From Tubiluchus corallicola (Eukaryota > Priapulida > Priapulimorpha > Priapulimorphida > Tubiluchidae), in contig JAQGDQ010001445.1 in NCBI GenBank assembly GCA_030141605.1, forward strand, positions 2,501-40,646: DNA of 38,146 nt. The letters run 5' to 3'. Made by a program: the position numbers and the translations under genes. Shown here piece after piece: positions 21,580-31,549 of this stretch; within the stretch, counting starts at the first letter, position 1, and every line of letters begins with the position of its first letter. The notes under the pieces were generated by a model that saw nothing but the letters and a program-made list of their open reading frames with translations, had not been told where the DNA came from and searched no databases.

Positions 21580-22510
21580 GAATGATCAAGTCAAGTCTCT
21601 CTATGTTACTTCGAGTACGGAATTATAAATTTTAGTCTTCCTATAGACAACATGGAAAAAACATAGTATATATCCCCAGTATCAACATTATTGGTTTATT
21701 ATGTTGACTGTTATGGGGTACAAATTGATAAAAAGAGCAGCTTATGGACGATTTACCCTGAAGATCATAGTTGTCGGCTTCTTTTGAAACGTTAATAAAA
21801 CTTTCCTTTGCCGAAACGTCTTTCCAAGGAACCCTTGGCGTTAATCTTTTTTATTTTTCCTAGATGATGGCTTATTTACTGGAAAAGTTTTGCATCCGAT
21901 GTTTGCTAACTTCATCCGTGCGCTTAGGTAGCTCATGTTGCTCGAATTATTCTGTTATTTTAGCGTTATTTCCGGTAGCCTTTGCAACTGTAGTTTCGCA
22001 TAGTTTCTCATACTGAGCTGCAACTTTTCCGACAAGCACGCGTTGATCACGTGGTAAATGCGTGACGTTTTTTAGTTTATTATTATCACATTCAGTACAA
22101 TATAATGACGCTATGCACACAGTGACATCAAAATTATTACATCATACTGTATTAAATTGTTATGTTTCATACACCATCGTTATCATAAGAGAATAATTGT
22201 ACTGCAGTGGGCTAGAGAAGTAAAGGCTTGTATAAGCCCATTGTCACGTGAACCCGATAAAAAAAGAATGGATGAGCGAACAAAAAAAGGAACTGGGAGA
22301 AAGGTTAGATCACACAGGAAGGGTAGAAGGATGTGTTAGTGGAAATGGTAGGAAGAAAGATAATGATTGCGCTATGTTGACATCAGCTCTAAAGATTTGT
22401 CAATGATGCCTTGTTTTACATAATCTGTACCAGGATTGTGGTACGTCATCGTGGACTATACCTGTGTTTCGATGGTTGTTCCTTACAGAAAATAACTGAT
22501 TGAGATATTT
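21580..22510. other. Unique intronic sequence
   Basis: No recognisable gene or repeat. The basic 60-codon frame at 22157-22339 has no domain. Confidence 0.4.
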
Positions 22511-22514
22511 TTAA

Positions 22515-22673
22515 CTTATCTGAGATGCCTGGAAATACTTACAAGTGAACATGTAAAAAAACCGGTTCATTGTTTCTTCAGAAACACGTCATGATCAATT
22601 AGCCCCTCTGCTGTTTCAGGGGTCAAAGATTCGAACCTCGCCCGAGCCTTATAAATTGTTTCTGTTACCCTCT
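22515..22673 (+). repeat. TTAA-bounded tRNA-like repeat S, copy 1
   Basis: A 159-bp unit between TTAA sites at 22511 and 22674. It contains ATCAATTAGCCCCTCTGCTG and a B-box-like GATTCGAACC at 22628-22637. It matches copy 2 throughout. It is probably a tRNA-derived SINE-like sequence, but the A-box is unclear. Confidence 0.6.
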
Positions 22674-22677
22674 TTAA

Positions 22678-23221
22678 AGGAGGGCCGGACGATTGTTTAG
22701 ACTCAATCTCATTTTAATTTACAGTCTAAAATATACATTTTCTTGCCTAAAAAAAATTAATAATTGTTCCTTATATTTGAATAATTAGCTTAGAAAGTTA
22801 ATTAATGGCAACCGAACACAGCTATTGCTTATGTCAGAAACTAACCACAATTTGTGCAATGGCAGGCGTCTTCCCTTGCGCATCACGTACATTCGCGTAA
22901 GTGTTACTGCTTAAATGCATGATGTCACGAAAAATGGCTTTACGTCATATAACGTCAGAAACTAACACTGCAGTTCATGATCATGGTTATCACGGTACCA
23001 CCTTCTATTTGTCGGCCACGCGAATGTGACAAAAAGGCGCCGCTGCCAATCTTAGTAGATTCACTGAGCCGCGCGTAACTTTCAAAGTTTAACAAAATTT
23101 GAGTATCCGAGGTAATTATTATTTAATCTAAACTTTGATTTAAAATAAGCTGTTGTAGTTTTCAATATTTTAGAACATTCTCTATTCTGAACTCGTGTTT
23201 ACAGAGTCATCCGGTGTTCCA
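22678..23221 (-). mobile_element. TTAA-flanked MITE, family E copy 2 (inverted)
   Basis: Reverse-complement partner of 15863-16411, between TTAA at 22674-22677 and 23222-23225. Ends read AGGAGGGCCGGAC and GGTGTTCCA. It contains TATTTGTCGGCCACGCGAAT and AAAATTTGAGTATCCGAGG. A repeat-S copy lies directly on either side. Confidence 0.75.
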
Positions 23222-23225
23222 TTAA

Positions 23226-23381
23226 CTTATCTAAGATGCTTGGAAACAAGTCAACATGTAAAAAACCCGGTTTATCATTATTTTGTGAGAAAGACGTAGT
23301 GATCAATTAGCCCCTCTGCTTATTCAGGAGTCATAGATTCGAACCTCGCCTGAGCCTTATCAAATTTTTCTCTCGCCCTTT
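23226..23381 (+). repeat. TTAA-bounded tRNA-like repeat S, copy 2
   Basis: A 156-bp copy of the 22515-22673 unit, from CTTATCTAAGATGCTTGG to TCTCGCCCTTT before TTAA at 23382-23385. GATTCGAACC spans the break between 23337 and 23346. Confidence 0.6.
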
Positions 23382-23537
23382 TTAAGCTCCATTAGCCAAA
23401 GTGACACTCTGGCTATCAAATATCCGTTCCAGTACTGCGTCAAGTAATGCAAAAAGCATTCGTGGAGGCATTGAATAGAGGTGCCTTTCTTTTACGATTG
23501 TTCTTTGCAATCTAGAGAAAACTTGCATATAACAAGT

Positions 23538-23610
23538 GGGTATAGTCTAGTGCCAACGCGTCCGCTTTCCGACTGGAAGGCCGTGAGTTCGATACTGCGC
23601 TCGGGTCAAT
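23538..23610 (+). repeat. tRNA-derived SINE head
   Basis: TAGTCTAGTG at 23543-23552 fits the polymerase III A-box. AGTTCGATAC at 23586-23595 fits a slightly degraded B-box 33 bp downstream. The intervening GCGTCCGCTTTCCGACTGGAA looks like an anticodon arm. The cloverleaf is too degenerate for a functional tRNA, so a SINE promoter is the better reading. The 3' body is undefined. Confidence 0.55.
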
Positions 23611-24649
23611 GTAAAGTAATCACTGCAAATTACATTCCCGTTAGCCCAGTGAAGAATGATGCTAAAATATGTAAAAAACAAAAGTGCATTCATGATGGTG
23701 CAAAGACAATTTCTGGTGTAATTTGTTATTAACATCTTATAATAAAGTCCCTTGCCTAGAATTCCTTCTACTGAATTAGATATCTGAATTAGCTTAGCAG
23801 AACGAATTTCTACCAAAAAAACGCAAAGTAATAGCTATGTTCGACAACTTCCAGACATCTGAAAGAAACGACGCACCGTCTCCTACCAGCATTTAATGTG
23901 TTTTCATCGACCCTGTTGACAAACTTGCCGTGTCTGTTTGTAAATGCTTAATAGATGTTTTGGGACACCCCGTAAAAGCTGACTAAAACACTTGGCCCTG
24001 AGTATGTTTGCATTACAATAAACCCGTCTGAAAATAGCCCAACTGTTCGTAGCATGGCACGTTGGTGTTAATACGGATACAGATCTGGCTGACCGTATGC
24101 AGGTCAGGGGAGTTTAATCACTGTGCAAAATGGCCGCCTTTTTGTCAAATAAACATTACTGACACCTGGTGACAATTGCGTTAATTAATCCAACGATATG
24201 AATACGTTTACGATGTATTTTGGTTCCTGGGTGGTGAACCTCTGTGTTTCCAAGGCTCCTAAAACTAGACGGGCTTCCGGAACATACAGTAGTAGTTAGA
24301 TACAGAACAGCTGTTCGGCGAAGCCACATCGAAAGCAGCTCGCGTGGGGTGAAAATTGTTTATCCCCAGCAGTCACGTGACCGGAATGAAATGCCATCCC
24401 ACAATGCAAAGCGCGGGGGCGTTTTGCCGTAGGTTCGGTGAATTTCGATAAATTATCACGGCGGATGGTCACATTAAACGGAATGCATAGAAATTGTGAA
24501 TGTTTAATCGACTTTGCCGTGGTACGTTTTCAATGAATAAAAAATAATGAATTAAGAAAAATACTCAATTAATAATTTTTCCTATTCAAAATGCTAGATC
24601 CCATTTTCCTTTTGATGTAAACAGTATGAGGATGAAGAAACTATTTATT
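23611..24649. other. Intronic sequence with no gene recognised
   Basis: Contains only short open frames without domains. 23611-23760 may be the SINE body. Confidence 0.35.
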
Positions 24650-24663
24650 CTAATTTAGGCCTA

Positions 24664-25105
24664 TTGTGTCAACAAACTAGGGTTGTTATGTTTGATAAAT
24701 TAAATGAAATACTTCTGCCTGAAAACCTTAATATAGCTGCCTCAGGAACTAATGATCAGTTGAAGTTGTTATTGTTCGGAAAAGATGAATTTAATTATGT
24801 TGCTAACTGTAAAAAATTCCAATGCATACATGACTTTATATTACGTACTACACGCTTCCAGTAGTTTCTATCTGATATGAAATGCATCAGTCTTAAATAT
24901 TCGTATATAAATAATTTCTAACCGTCATTTTCTACTAATGTCTAATGTAATCTTGTAGTAAAACTTGTCAGCTTGTGTAGTTATAGTCTATTCTTACTGT
25001 AAATGTTTTTATAAATAGTGTATAAAGTCTGTTGTGGTGAGGATCCTAAATCATGTTGTTCAAACTGTCTGATCCAATCCTATAATAAATTATGTTTAAA
25101 TTAAA
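24664..25105 (+). mobile_element. 5'-truncated LINE with 14-bp target-site duplication
   Basis: CTAATTTAGGCCTA at 24650-24663 is repeated exactly at 25106-25119. The 442 bp between them begin mid-ORF: 66 codons to a stop at 24862-24864, with a peptide (LKLLLFGKDE, VANCKKFQCIHDFI) resembling the C-terminus of CR1/jockey-type LINE ORF2, where a 'LLFG' segment and a final helix follow the reverse transcriptase. A 3' UTR of about 240 bp carries AATAAA at 25084-25089, 16 bp before the end. The family call is tentative; the insertion structure is clear. Confidence 0.8.
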
Positions 25106-25119
25106 CTAATTTAGGCCTA

Positions 25120-25965
25120 CCTCATCGAATGTTTTTGATGTTGAAAGTTTGCATTGTTTTTGTCGCGCATGCGCACAATGATACCCAGCATGTTGTCGGA
25201 GAACATCCTTTTCCATAACATGCATGGCAATTCTCCTTCGTGTGCAGTAAGTTCATCCGGTATCATTGTTTTTATTCTTTTTTCGTTTATTTATTTCACG
25301 TCAACACAAATACACAATTAATACATTAAAAGAAGCAAAAAATTATCAATAATTCAATGAATAACAGACAGTAAGATACATAATAGGAAGCAAATTTTGG
25401 GAAAAATGATTTAAACTGTCTTTAGACGTAGGTCAACCTATGGTAAACAAAGATAGTGATATCGCTACTTCCTTTAATACTTGTGTCTAAACAACGTTAT
25501 GTACAGGATCATCACAAATATACTAACTTGACTCTCAAAACACTGTGGGGTTGAAAGATAAACAAGAGAATTATCGCTGATGTATGTTGCTTAGTAAATT
25601 CGTATACAGTTTACTTTGAGCACATAACTAGTTTAGATATACCATAGTTTAGCTTTGCTATATATACAAATGTAAATGTGTTGCGGGCAATCAAAAAGCA
25701 GGGCTTGTTGGATTGTCCCACACTGTTAAAGAAAAAAGTAAAAAAGTAAAAAAAAAGTAATGAAAATAATCTGAAAATTTGAAGTGAATCGTATGACAAA
25801 GAAAGCATTAGTGCTACAGAATGGAATGGTGTAATGAATGAAGCTCATATATGAGATGATATAAAAGATAGATAGATAGTTAAGATAAAATAATAGACAA
25901 AGATAGAGAAAAAGAGAAGAGAAATGAAATAGAAAGGAGTTCAATAGAAGAGGACATCGTGGTGT
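25120..25965. other. AT-rich intronic sequence, possible minus-strand LINE 3' end near 25258
   Basis: Read on the minus strand, 25262-25330 gives GACGTGAAATAAATAAACG, which is LINE-tail-like. The minus-strand frames 25611-25968 are Phe/Leu/Ser-rich without a motif. Nothing firmer can be said. Confidence 0.3.
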
Positions 25966-26800
25966 CACCTGAGGACAGGATGAGATCTTCTACCTGCTAG
26001 GTATTTCCTTACATGGTTTCTTTTACTGGTGTTGATTGTCGGGTCCTTTGTTCCCACTATTGTTTCTCTTGACCTCTGGTCTCCTGCCGGCTCAAAGTCT
26101 ACGTCAGCGTTTCCTCAGGTCAATGTCTGACCAGTAAGTGGTTGATTGATCCTGAGAAAATTGTTTCTGGACAATTTCTCCTGTCATATTGTCTCACTAT
26201 TTGCCTCTTTGGAGAAGGGTATATACTACATTCTATAGTTGTTGGTTCATCATCGTCTGTCTTGAGTCTCCTCTTAGAGAATTGCCTAGGTTTCGGTCCT
26301 GCTACAAGCGTCAGACTAAGTAGACCCTGGCACCGAAGGACTGAGGTGTCAGCTGAGGACAGGATGATATCTTCTACCTGCTACATGGTTTCCTTACATG
26401 GCTTCTTTTACTGGTGTTGATTATCGGATCCTTCGTTCCCATTATCGTTTCTCTTGACTTCTGGTCTCCTGTCGGCTCAAAGTCTACATCAGCGTTTCCT
26501 CAGGTCAATGTCACTGTCCTCGCCCCCCCCCCCCCGAGTCTCCAACAGCTGGTGGCAACAGAACTACATTCACTGGTTGCATCAGCTTCTACACTGCATT
26601 CCGGACGTTTCTCTTGACCTCTGGTCTCCTGTCGGCTCAAAGTACTACGTCAGCGTTTCATCCGGTCAATGTCACTGTCCCCCCTCCCCCGATTCTCCAA
26701 CAGCTGGTGGCAACAGAACTACATTCACTGGTTGCGTCAGCTTCTACACTGCATTCCGGACTTCATCCCGAGTACAAACATGAGCTAAAGTTTACAATTC
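25966..26800. repeat. Duplicated repeat R around repeat G (R-G-R-R')
   Basis: R copies at 25966-26128 and 26341-26515 share GAGGACAGGATGA, TCTTCTACCTGCTA and TTTCCTCAGGTCAATGTC. The right part (26440-26600) is duplicated again at 26607-26765 with CAACAGCTGGTGGCAACAGA. A run of about 14 C lies at 26523-26536. Open frames here are short and non-homologous. Confidence 0.8.
26126..26336 (+). repeat. Dispersed repeat G, copy 1
   Basis: Inverted match to 30298-30495. Shared blocks include GGACAATTTCTCCTGTCATA, TTGCCTCTTTGGAGAAGGGT and TTGAGTCTCCTCTTAGAGAA. The superfamily is unknown. Confidence 0.8.
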
Positions 26801-26837
26801 TCCATACATAAGAATTTGGTTCGTGAAGTGGATTAAG

Positions 26838-27105
26838 ATTAGGGTTATGATTAGGATTAGGATTAGGGTTAGGGTTAGGATTAGGGTTAGGGTTAGGTTA
26901 GGGTTAGGGTTAGGGTTAGGGTTAGGGTTAGGGTTAGGGTTAGGGTTAGGATTAGGGTTAGGGTTAGGTTAGGGTTAAGATTAGGATTAGGGTTAGGGTT
27001 AGGGTTAGGATTAGAGTTAAGATTAGGATTAAGATTATGGTTATGATTAGGATTAGGATTAGGGTTAGGATTAGGTTTAGGGTTAGGATTAGGTAAGAAT
27101 ATGGG
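26838..27105 (+). repeat. Interstitial telomere-like (TTAGGG)n array
   Basis: About 45 hexamers, mostly TTAGGG with interspersed TTAGGA, TTAAGA and TTATGA. Two near-pure blocks sit at about 26863-26950 and 26995-27010. Degenerate flanks grade out on both sides. It lies inside an intron, so it is not a chromosome end. Confidence 0.95.
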
Positions 27106-27109
27106 TTAA

Positions 27110-27394
27110 GGCTAGGGTTTTGGCAATAGTATTTAGATTGTGTGGGAATTGTAAACTCCTTCCCAGAATTTCCAGCTCCCGTAGAAAAAACCTGCGTCCA
27201 TGACGGAGAACCAACAGACAAACAGTTGCATCATGTTACGCTGTAAAATTAAACGTTTATATTAAACTAATTGGCAATTGTGTTAAATTTAAAAAAACTG
27301 TGTGCAACGGATGTGAAAAATTGTTTCCCAATAATGTTTCCTAATTAAAACTGAAAAGACAAGTTGAATGAGTCTTAACTGTTAGTGGTATTTA
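27110..27394. other. Unique intronic sequence
   Basis: No feature recognised between the telomere-like array and the 61-bp satellite. Confidence 0.4.
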
Positions 27395-28680
27395 GTGTTA
27401 CCGTCATTAGTCACGTGGTGAATACTCTGATCAGTGTTGCCATTGACTGGTGTTTGATTTACTGTCAGTACTCATGTGATGAATACTCTGATCAGTGTTG
27501 CCCTTGAGTGGTGTTTGGTTTACTGTCAGTACTCACGTAATTAACATTCTGAACAGTGTTGCCATTGGCTGGTGTTTGGTTTACTGTCAGTACTCATGTG
27601 ACGAATACTCTGATCAGTGTTGCCATTGAGCGGTGTTTGGTTTACTGTCAGTACTCACGTAATTAACATTCTGAACAGTGTTGCCATTGGCTGGTGTTTG
27701 GTTTACTGTCAGTACTCATGTGACGAATACTCTGATCAGTGTTGCCATTGAGCGGTGTTTGGTTTACTGTCAGTACTCACGTAATTAACATTCTGAACAG
27801 TGTTGCCATTGGCTGGTGTTTGGTTTACTGTCAGTACTCATGTGACGAATACTCTGATCAGTGTTGCCATTGAGCGGTGTTTGGTTTACTGTCAGTACTC
27901 ACGTAATTAACATTCTGAACAGTGTTGCCATTGGCTGGTGTTTGGTTTACTGTCAGTACTCATGTGACGAATACTCTGATCAGTGTTGCCATTGAGCGGT
28001 GTTTGGTTTACTGTCAGTACTCACGTAATTAACATTCTGAACAGTGTTGCCATTGGCTGGTGTTTGGTTTACTGTCAGTACTCATGTGACGAATACTCTG
28101 ATCAGTGTTGCCATTGAGCGGTGTTTGGTTTACTGTCAGTACTCACGTAATTAACATTCTGAACAGTGTTGCCATTGGCTGGTGTTTGGTTTACTGTCAG
28201 TACTCATGTGACGAATACTCTGATCAGTGTTGCCATTGGCTGGTGTTTGGTTTACTGTCAGTACTCATGTGATGAATATTCTGAACAGTGTTGCCCTAGA
28301 GTGGTGTTTGGTTTACAGTCAGTACTCATGTGGTGAATACTCTGAACAGTGTTGCCCTAGAGTGGTGTTTGGTTTACAGTCAGTACTCATGTGGTGAATA
28401 CTCTGAACAGTGTTGCCATTGACTGGTGTTTGGTTTACAGTCAGTACTCATGTGGTGAATACTCTGAGCAGTGTTGCCCTAGAGTGGTGTTTGGTTTACA
28501 GTCAGTACTCATGTGGTGAATACTCTGAGCAGTGTTGCCATTAACTGGTGTTTGGTTTACTGTCAGTACTCATGTGGTGAACATTCTGAACAGTGTTGCC
28601 TTTGAGTGGTGTTTGGTTTACTGTCAGTAATCACGTAATTAACGTTCTGAGCAGTGTTGCCATTGAGCGATGCTGCAGCT
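27395..28680. repeat. 61-bp satellite with 122-bp higher-order dimers
   Basis: The basic unit is about 61 bp (GGTGTTTGGTTTACTGTCAG, TACTCAYGT, then CAGTGTTGCC). From 27532 to about 28210 two subtypes alternate strictly: ACGTAATTAACATTCTGAAC and ATGTGACGAATACTCTGATC. They form six nearly identical 122-bp dimers (starts at 27541, 27663, 27785 and so on). Right of 28210 the units are GGTGAATACTCTGA types with a different alternation. Confidence 0.95.
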
Positions 28681-28767
28681 AGTCGGATTTATATCAAAAT
28701 AACAAGAACTGTGGTCAATGTGGTCCGTCTTTTGCACCATTGAGAACGCACGGATGTTTAACGATTT

Positions 28768-28990
28768 TAGTATCCAGTATAGCATGCTATGTTCTTTAAT
28801 GCAGTAAGCCAGTATAGCATGCTATGTTCTTTAGTGTAGTAACCACTATAGCATGCTATGTTCTTTAATGTTGTATCTAGTATAGCATACTATGTTCTTT
28901 AATGTAGTATCCAGTATAGCATGCTATGTTCTTTAATGTAGTATCCAATATAGCATGCTATGTTCTTTAATGTAGTATAGCATGCTCTGT
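28768..28990. repeat. 34-bp satellite with GCATGC palindrome, ~7 copies
   Basis: The unit is AGTATAGCATGCTATGTTCT then TTAATGTAGTATCC. The core TATAGCATGCTATR is a near-perfect palindrome in each unit. Confidence 0.9.
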
Positions 28991-28997
28991 GTTTAGC

Positions 28998-29032
28998 AGA
29001 AATATGTGGGTGCTCTGTACCCCCACACATAT
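28998..29032. other. Imperfect inverted repeat (potential hairpin)
   Basis: ATATGTGGGTG and CCCCCACACATAT are near-complementary around CTCTGTA. It is small, with no function implied. Confidence 0.5.
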
Positions 29033-29179
29033 AAACAGAAATAGAAGAGTCCACAATACAAGAGTTTTTATTGAAGTTTGATGCGGAACGAGAGAGAGAC
29101 GCCCATGCGTATTGATTGCTTGATCATTGTTGCGCCTACTGCGCATGCTCACTTCCTAGTTAACGTTACATTATAACTA

Positions 29180-29730
29180 TGGTGCATGTTATTATCAGCT
29201 TACTCAAAACTCACAAAAGTTCTTGAGAATAGGAAGATTTCTTTGGAAACAAAAATTAGAATATTCTCAGCTTTAGTTGAAACTGTATTTCTGTATAACT
29301 CTGAGCTCTGAACATTAAAAGCAAATCATTAAGCTGAAATCGATGCGTTTCAAAGGCGAAATTACAGAAACATTTTGGGTATTAGATGGCCAAAGAAAAT
29401 TTCAAACCAAGATCTATATGAAAAAATAAAAGAAGAACCTTGGACAAGAAAAATAAAAAGACGCCGTTTAAGATGGATTGGGCATATGCTTAGACTACCT
29501 GATGATGTTCCAGTGAAGATAGCTCTTCAACAAGCCATACAACCAGCTAAAAAACCTGCAGGAGGACAAATGTTAACACATTTAGATTTTGCACAGAAAG
29601 ATTTAAACACTTCAGCATTGATTCTTGGAAATAAATTTACTTGGGGCATTGCGGCGAGCAGGGAGTCCTGGCATAGGGGGGTGAGCAGAATCATGTCCCT
29701 GGACGTGTGATTCATTGGATGATGATGATG
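29180..29730 (+). pseudogene. Decayed LINE reverse-transcriptase C-terminal tail
   Basis: One reading frame from about 29192 to the stop at 29708-29710 encodes LETKIRIFSALVETVFLYNS, then NYRNILGIRWPKKISNQDLY, then RRRLRWIGHMLRLPDDVP. These are the segments that end ORF2 of many animal non-LTR retrotransposons (thumb/connection region followed by the 'RRxRWxGHxxR' block). Two in-frame stops, TGA at 29309-29311 and TAA at 29330-29332, break it, and the polymerase catalytic motifs lie further 5' and are absent, so it is 5'-truncated and dead. Immediately after a short 3' UTR comes (GAT)4 at 29719-29730, a simple-repeat tail typical of such LINEs. No target-site duplication was resolved. The clade (RTE-, I- or CR1-related) is not certain. 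Confidence 0.78.
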
Positions 29731-29734
29731 TGCA

Positions 29735-30017
29735 TGGTTGACTGAAAGCTGATGCACAGAATCCAGAATAACTGTACTTTGACTTTAAGCACAAAAAAAA
29801 CTTTAGGTTTTCGGCATTTGCGAGAGAAAAACAAGTCGTCAACGCGCATAAATGATTTCGTGTCTTCGTTACCGATCAGCTGCAGAATTCTCATTCATCA
29901 CAGCCAAATTCTGAAAGCTGATAGCTCGGAAGTCATTACGTATTTTTTAACACTGTGCCAGCTTTCCCACAATTTTCAACCCCAGCAGCAGTCAGCAATG
30001 GCAGCTGTTGCTGTAGC
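29735..30017. other. Unique intronic sequence
   Basis: Only overlapping short frames on both strands. No feature recognised. Confidence 0.35.
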
Positions 30018-30345
30018 AACAACATCTTTTACTGCCAGTTTTACTCAAGTGCATTTTGATGCATGTTGACTTGTCAGCGAAGGTTGATTTTGTTTGTTTG
30101 TAAAGCTTGGTATTCTGCAAACCTGAGTCTCTCGGTGTCAGGGTCTGCTTAGTCTGACGCGTGAAGCAGGACCGAAACCTAGGCAACAACTTCTTTTACT
30201 GCCAGTTTTACTCAAGTGCATTTTGATGCATGTTGACTTGTCAGCGAAGGTTGATTTTTTGTTTGTACAGCTTGGTATTCTGCAAACCTGAGTCTCTCGG
30301 TGTCGGGGTCTGCTTAGTCTGACTCGTGCAGCAGGACCGAACCTT
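30018..30345. repeat. Tandem duplication of a ~165-bp unit
   Basis: Copies at about 30018-30182 and 30185-30345 share CTTTTACTGCCAGTTTTACT, CATTTTGATGCATGTTGACT and CTGAGTCTCTCGGTGTC. The right third of each unit is also the edge of repeat G in reverse orientation. Confidence 0.85.
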
Positions 30346-30495
30346 AGTCCATTCTCTAAGAGGAGACTCAAGACACACGATGATAAACCAACCACTATAC
30401 CCTTCTCCAAAGAGGCAAATAGTAAGACAATATGACAGGAGAAATTGTCCAGAAACAGTTTTCTCAGGATCAATCAACCCCACTTACTGGTCAGA
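30298..30495 (-). repeat. Dispersed repeat G, copy 2 (inverted)
   Basis: Reverse complement of 26126-26336, ending CTTACTGGTCAGAC. A partial third copy lies at 30130-30182. Confidence 0.8.
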
Positions 30496-30934
30496 CATAT
30501 AGTCTCCAATCTGACAGATGTATAATTTTATGACACTGCTGTTACAAAATAATATTCACTAGAATGATGGATATAAAGCAAAGCTCCTTCCACAACTTAA
30601 AATTTGAACTCAGAGCTAAAACATAATTGCTATTCTTATTCAGTTTGCTAACTTGCCTATCAGTGGGCAGATGTGAATTCCTATAGGCAGGCGGGAAAGC
30701 AAAAACCAATGTTGTTATAGTTGACTAATTATTTCGCATAAGTGAAAGAGCTACTTCATTAAATTTTAATTAAAAAATTAAGTTTTCATGTCACATGCAG
30801 CGGTGAATCTGTTTCAAAGTTTTGTTATTAATTAAGCACAGAAATTCTGGATACGTATCTACCTTCTTATCTACCTGTCTGTTTACCTGCCTGCCTTGCC
30901 TACCTAACAACGCACTTACTTGCTTTCTTGCTAA
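30496..30934. other. Unique intronic sequence
   Basis: No gene recognised. From 30855 it grades into CTNC-type tetranucleotides. Confidence 0.4.
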
Positions 30935-31150
30935 CTCACTCACTCACTCACTCACTCACTCACTCACGCACCCACTCGCTCACTCACTCACTCACCCACC
31001 TACTCACTCACTCATTCACTCACTCATTCACTCGCTCACCCACTCACTCACTCACTCACTCACTCACTCACCCAACCACTCACTGACTCATTCACTCACT
31101 CACCCACTCACTCACTCACCCATTCACTCACTCACTCACTCATCCACTTA
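30935..31150. repeat. (CACT)n tetranucleotide array
   Basis: About 50 CACT-type tetramers with CCCA, CATT and CGCT variants. It is followed at 31190-31260 by a CCTG/CTTG-rich stretch. The Ser/Leu/Thr/His frame through it is an artefact. Confidence 0.95.
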
Positions 31151-31259
31151 CTCACGTTCTTACTTTATTACCAACTAATTTTGCTCGCTTCCATGCCTGC
31201 ATGCCTGCCTGCCTGCCTACTCATTTACCTACTTGTTTGCTTGCTTACACAAAGTTGCT

Positions 31260-31545
31260 GCTGTTATTCCAGTTTTAAGCATCTTTACCTCAAATTGTAA
31301 CAAAGAAGATGAAAAATTCTCCCATCAGTAACAGGTTCAAACTCATCTGATCTCTGCCAAGCCTGTCTATTTTCTGTAGCAACGATTCTTTTTAGGATCC
31401 CGAAACAATTCTGCGTAATTGTTTAAACTTGTTTAACTATTTCTAGCAACCCTTTTATCCTATTACAGTGAAATGGCCTTGACCTCTGTCTTTCCACTAT
31501 TAAAGTTTAATCACAAGGCTTCTGTCTTTCCACTGTTCAAGTTTA
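31260..31545. other. Unique intronic sequence
   Basis: A 24-bp direct repeat, ACCTCTGTCTTTCCACTATT and GCTTCTGTCTTTCCACTGTT, lies at 31481-31540. Otherwise nothing recognised. Confidence 0.4.
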
Positions 31546-31549
31546 TAGT

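Noticed and set aside
22157-22339. Basic 60-codon frame resembling a small nucleic-acid-binding protein
   Set aside because: Composition alone suggests it. There is no motif and the length is within chance expectation.
22620-22640. tRNA gene at the B-box-like GATTCGAACC
   Set aside because: No cloverleaf could be folded by eye, and the sequence is one of two copies of a TTAA-bounded repeat.
23538-23610. Functional tRNA gene
   Set aside because: A- and B-boxes are present but the acceptor and T stems do not pair, so a SINE promoter is more likely.
26142-26811. Overlapping + frames of 65-109 codons
   Set aside because: They lie in duplicated repeats R and G, and homologous copies at 30298-30495 are in inverted orientation without conserved frames.
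27395-28680. CRISPR-like alternating repeat and spacer pattern
   Set aside because: The apparent spacers are themselves repeated subtypes of a 61-bp satellite.
30822-31178. 118-codon Ser/Leu/Thr/His frame
   Set aside because: CACT tetranucleotide array giving a four-residue periodic peptide.
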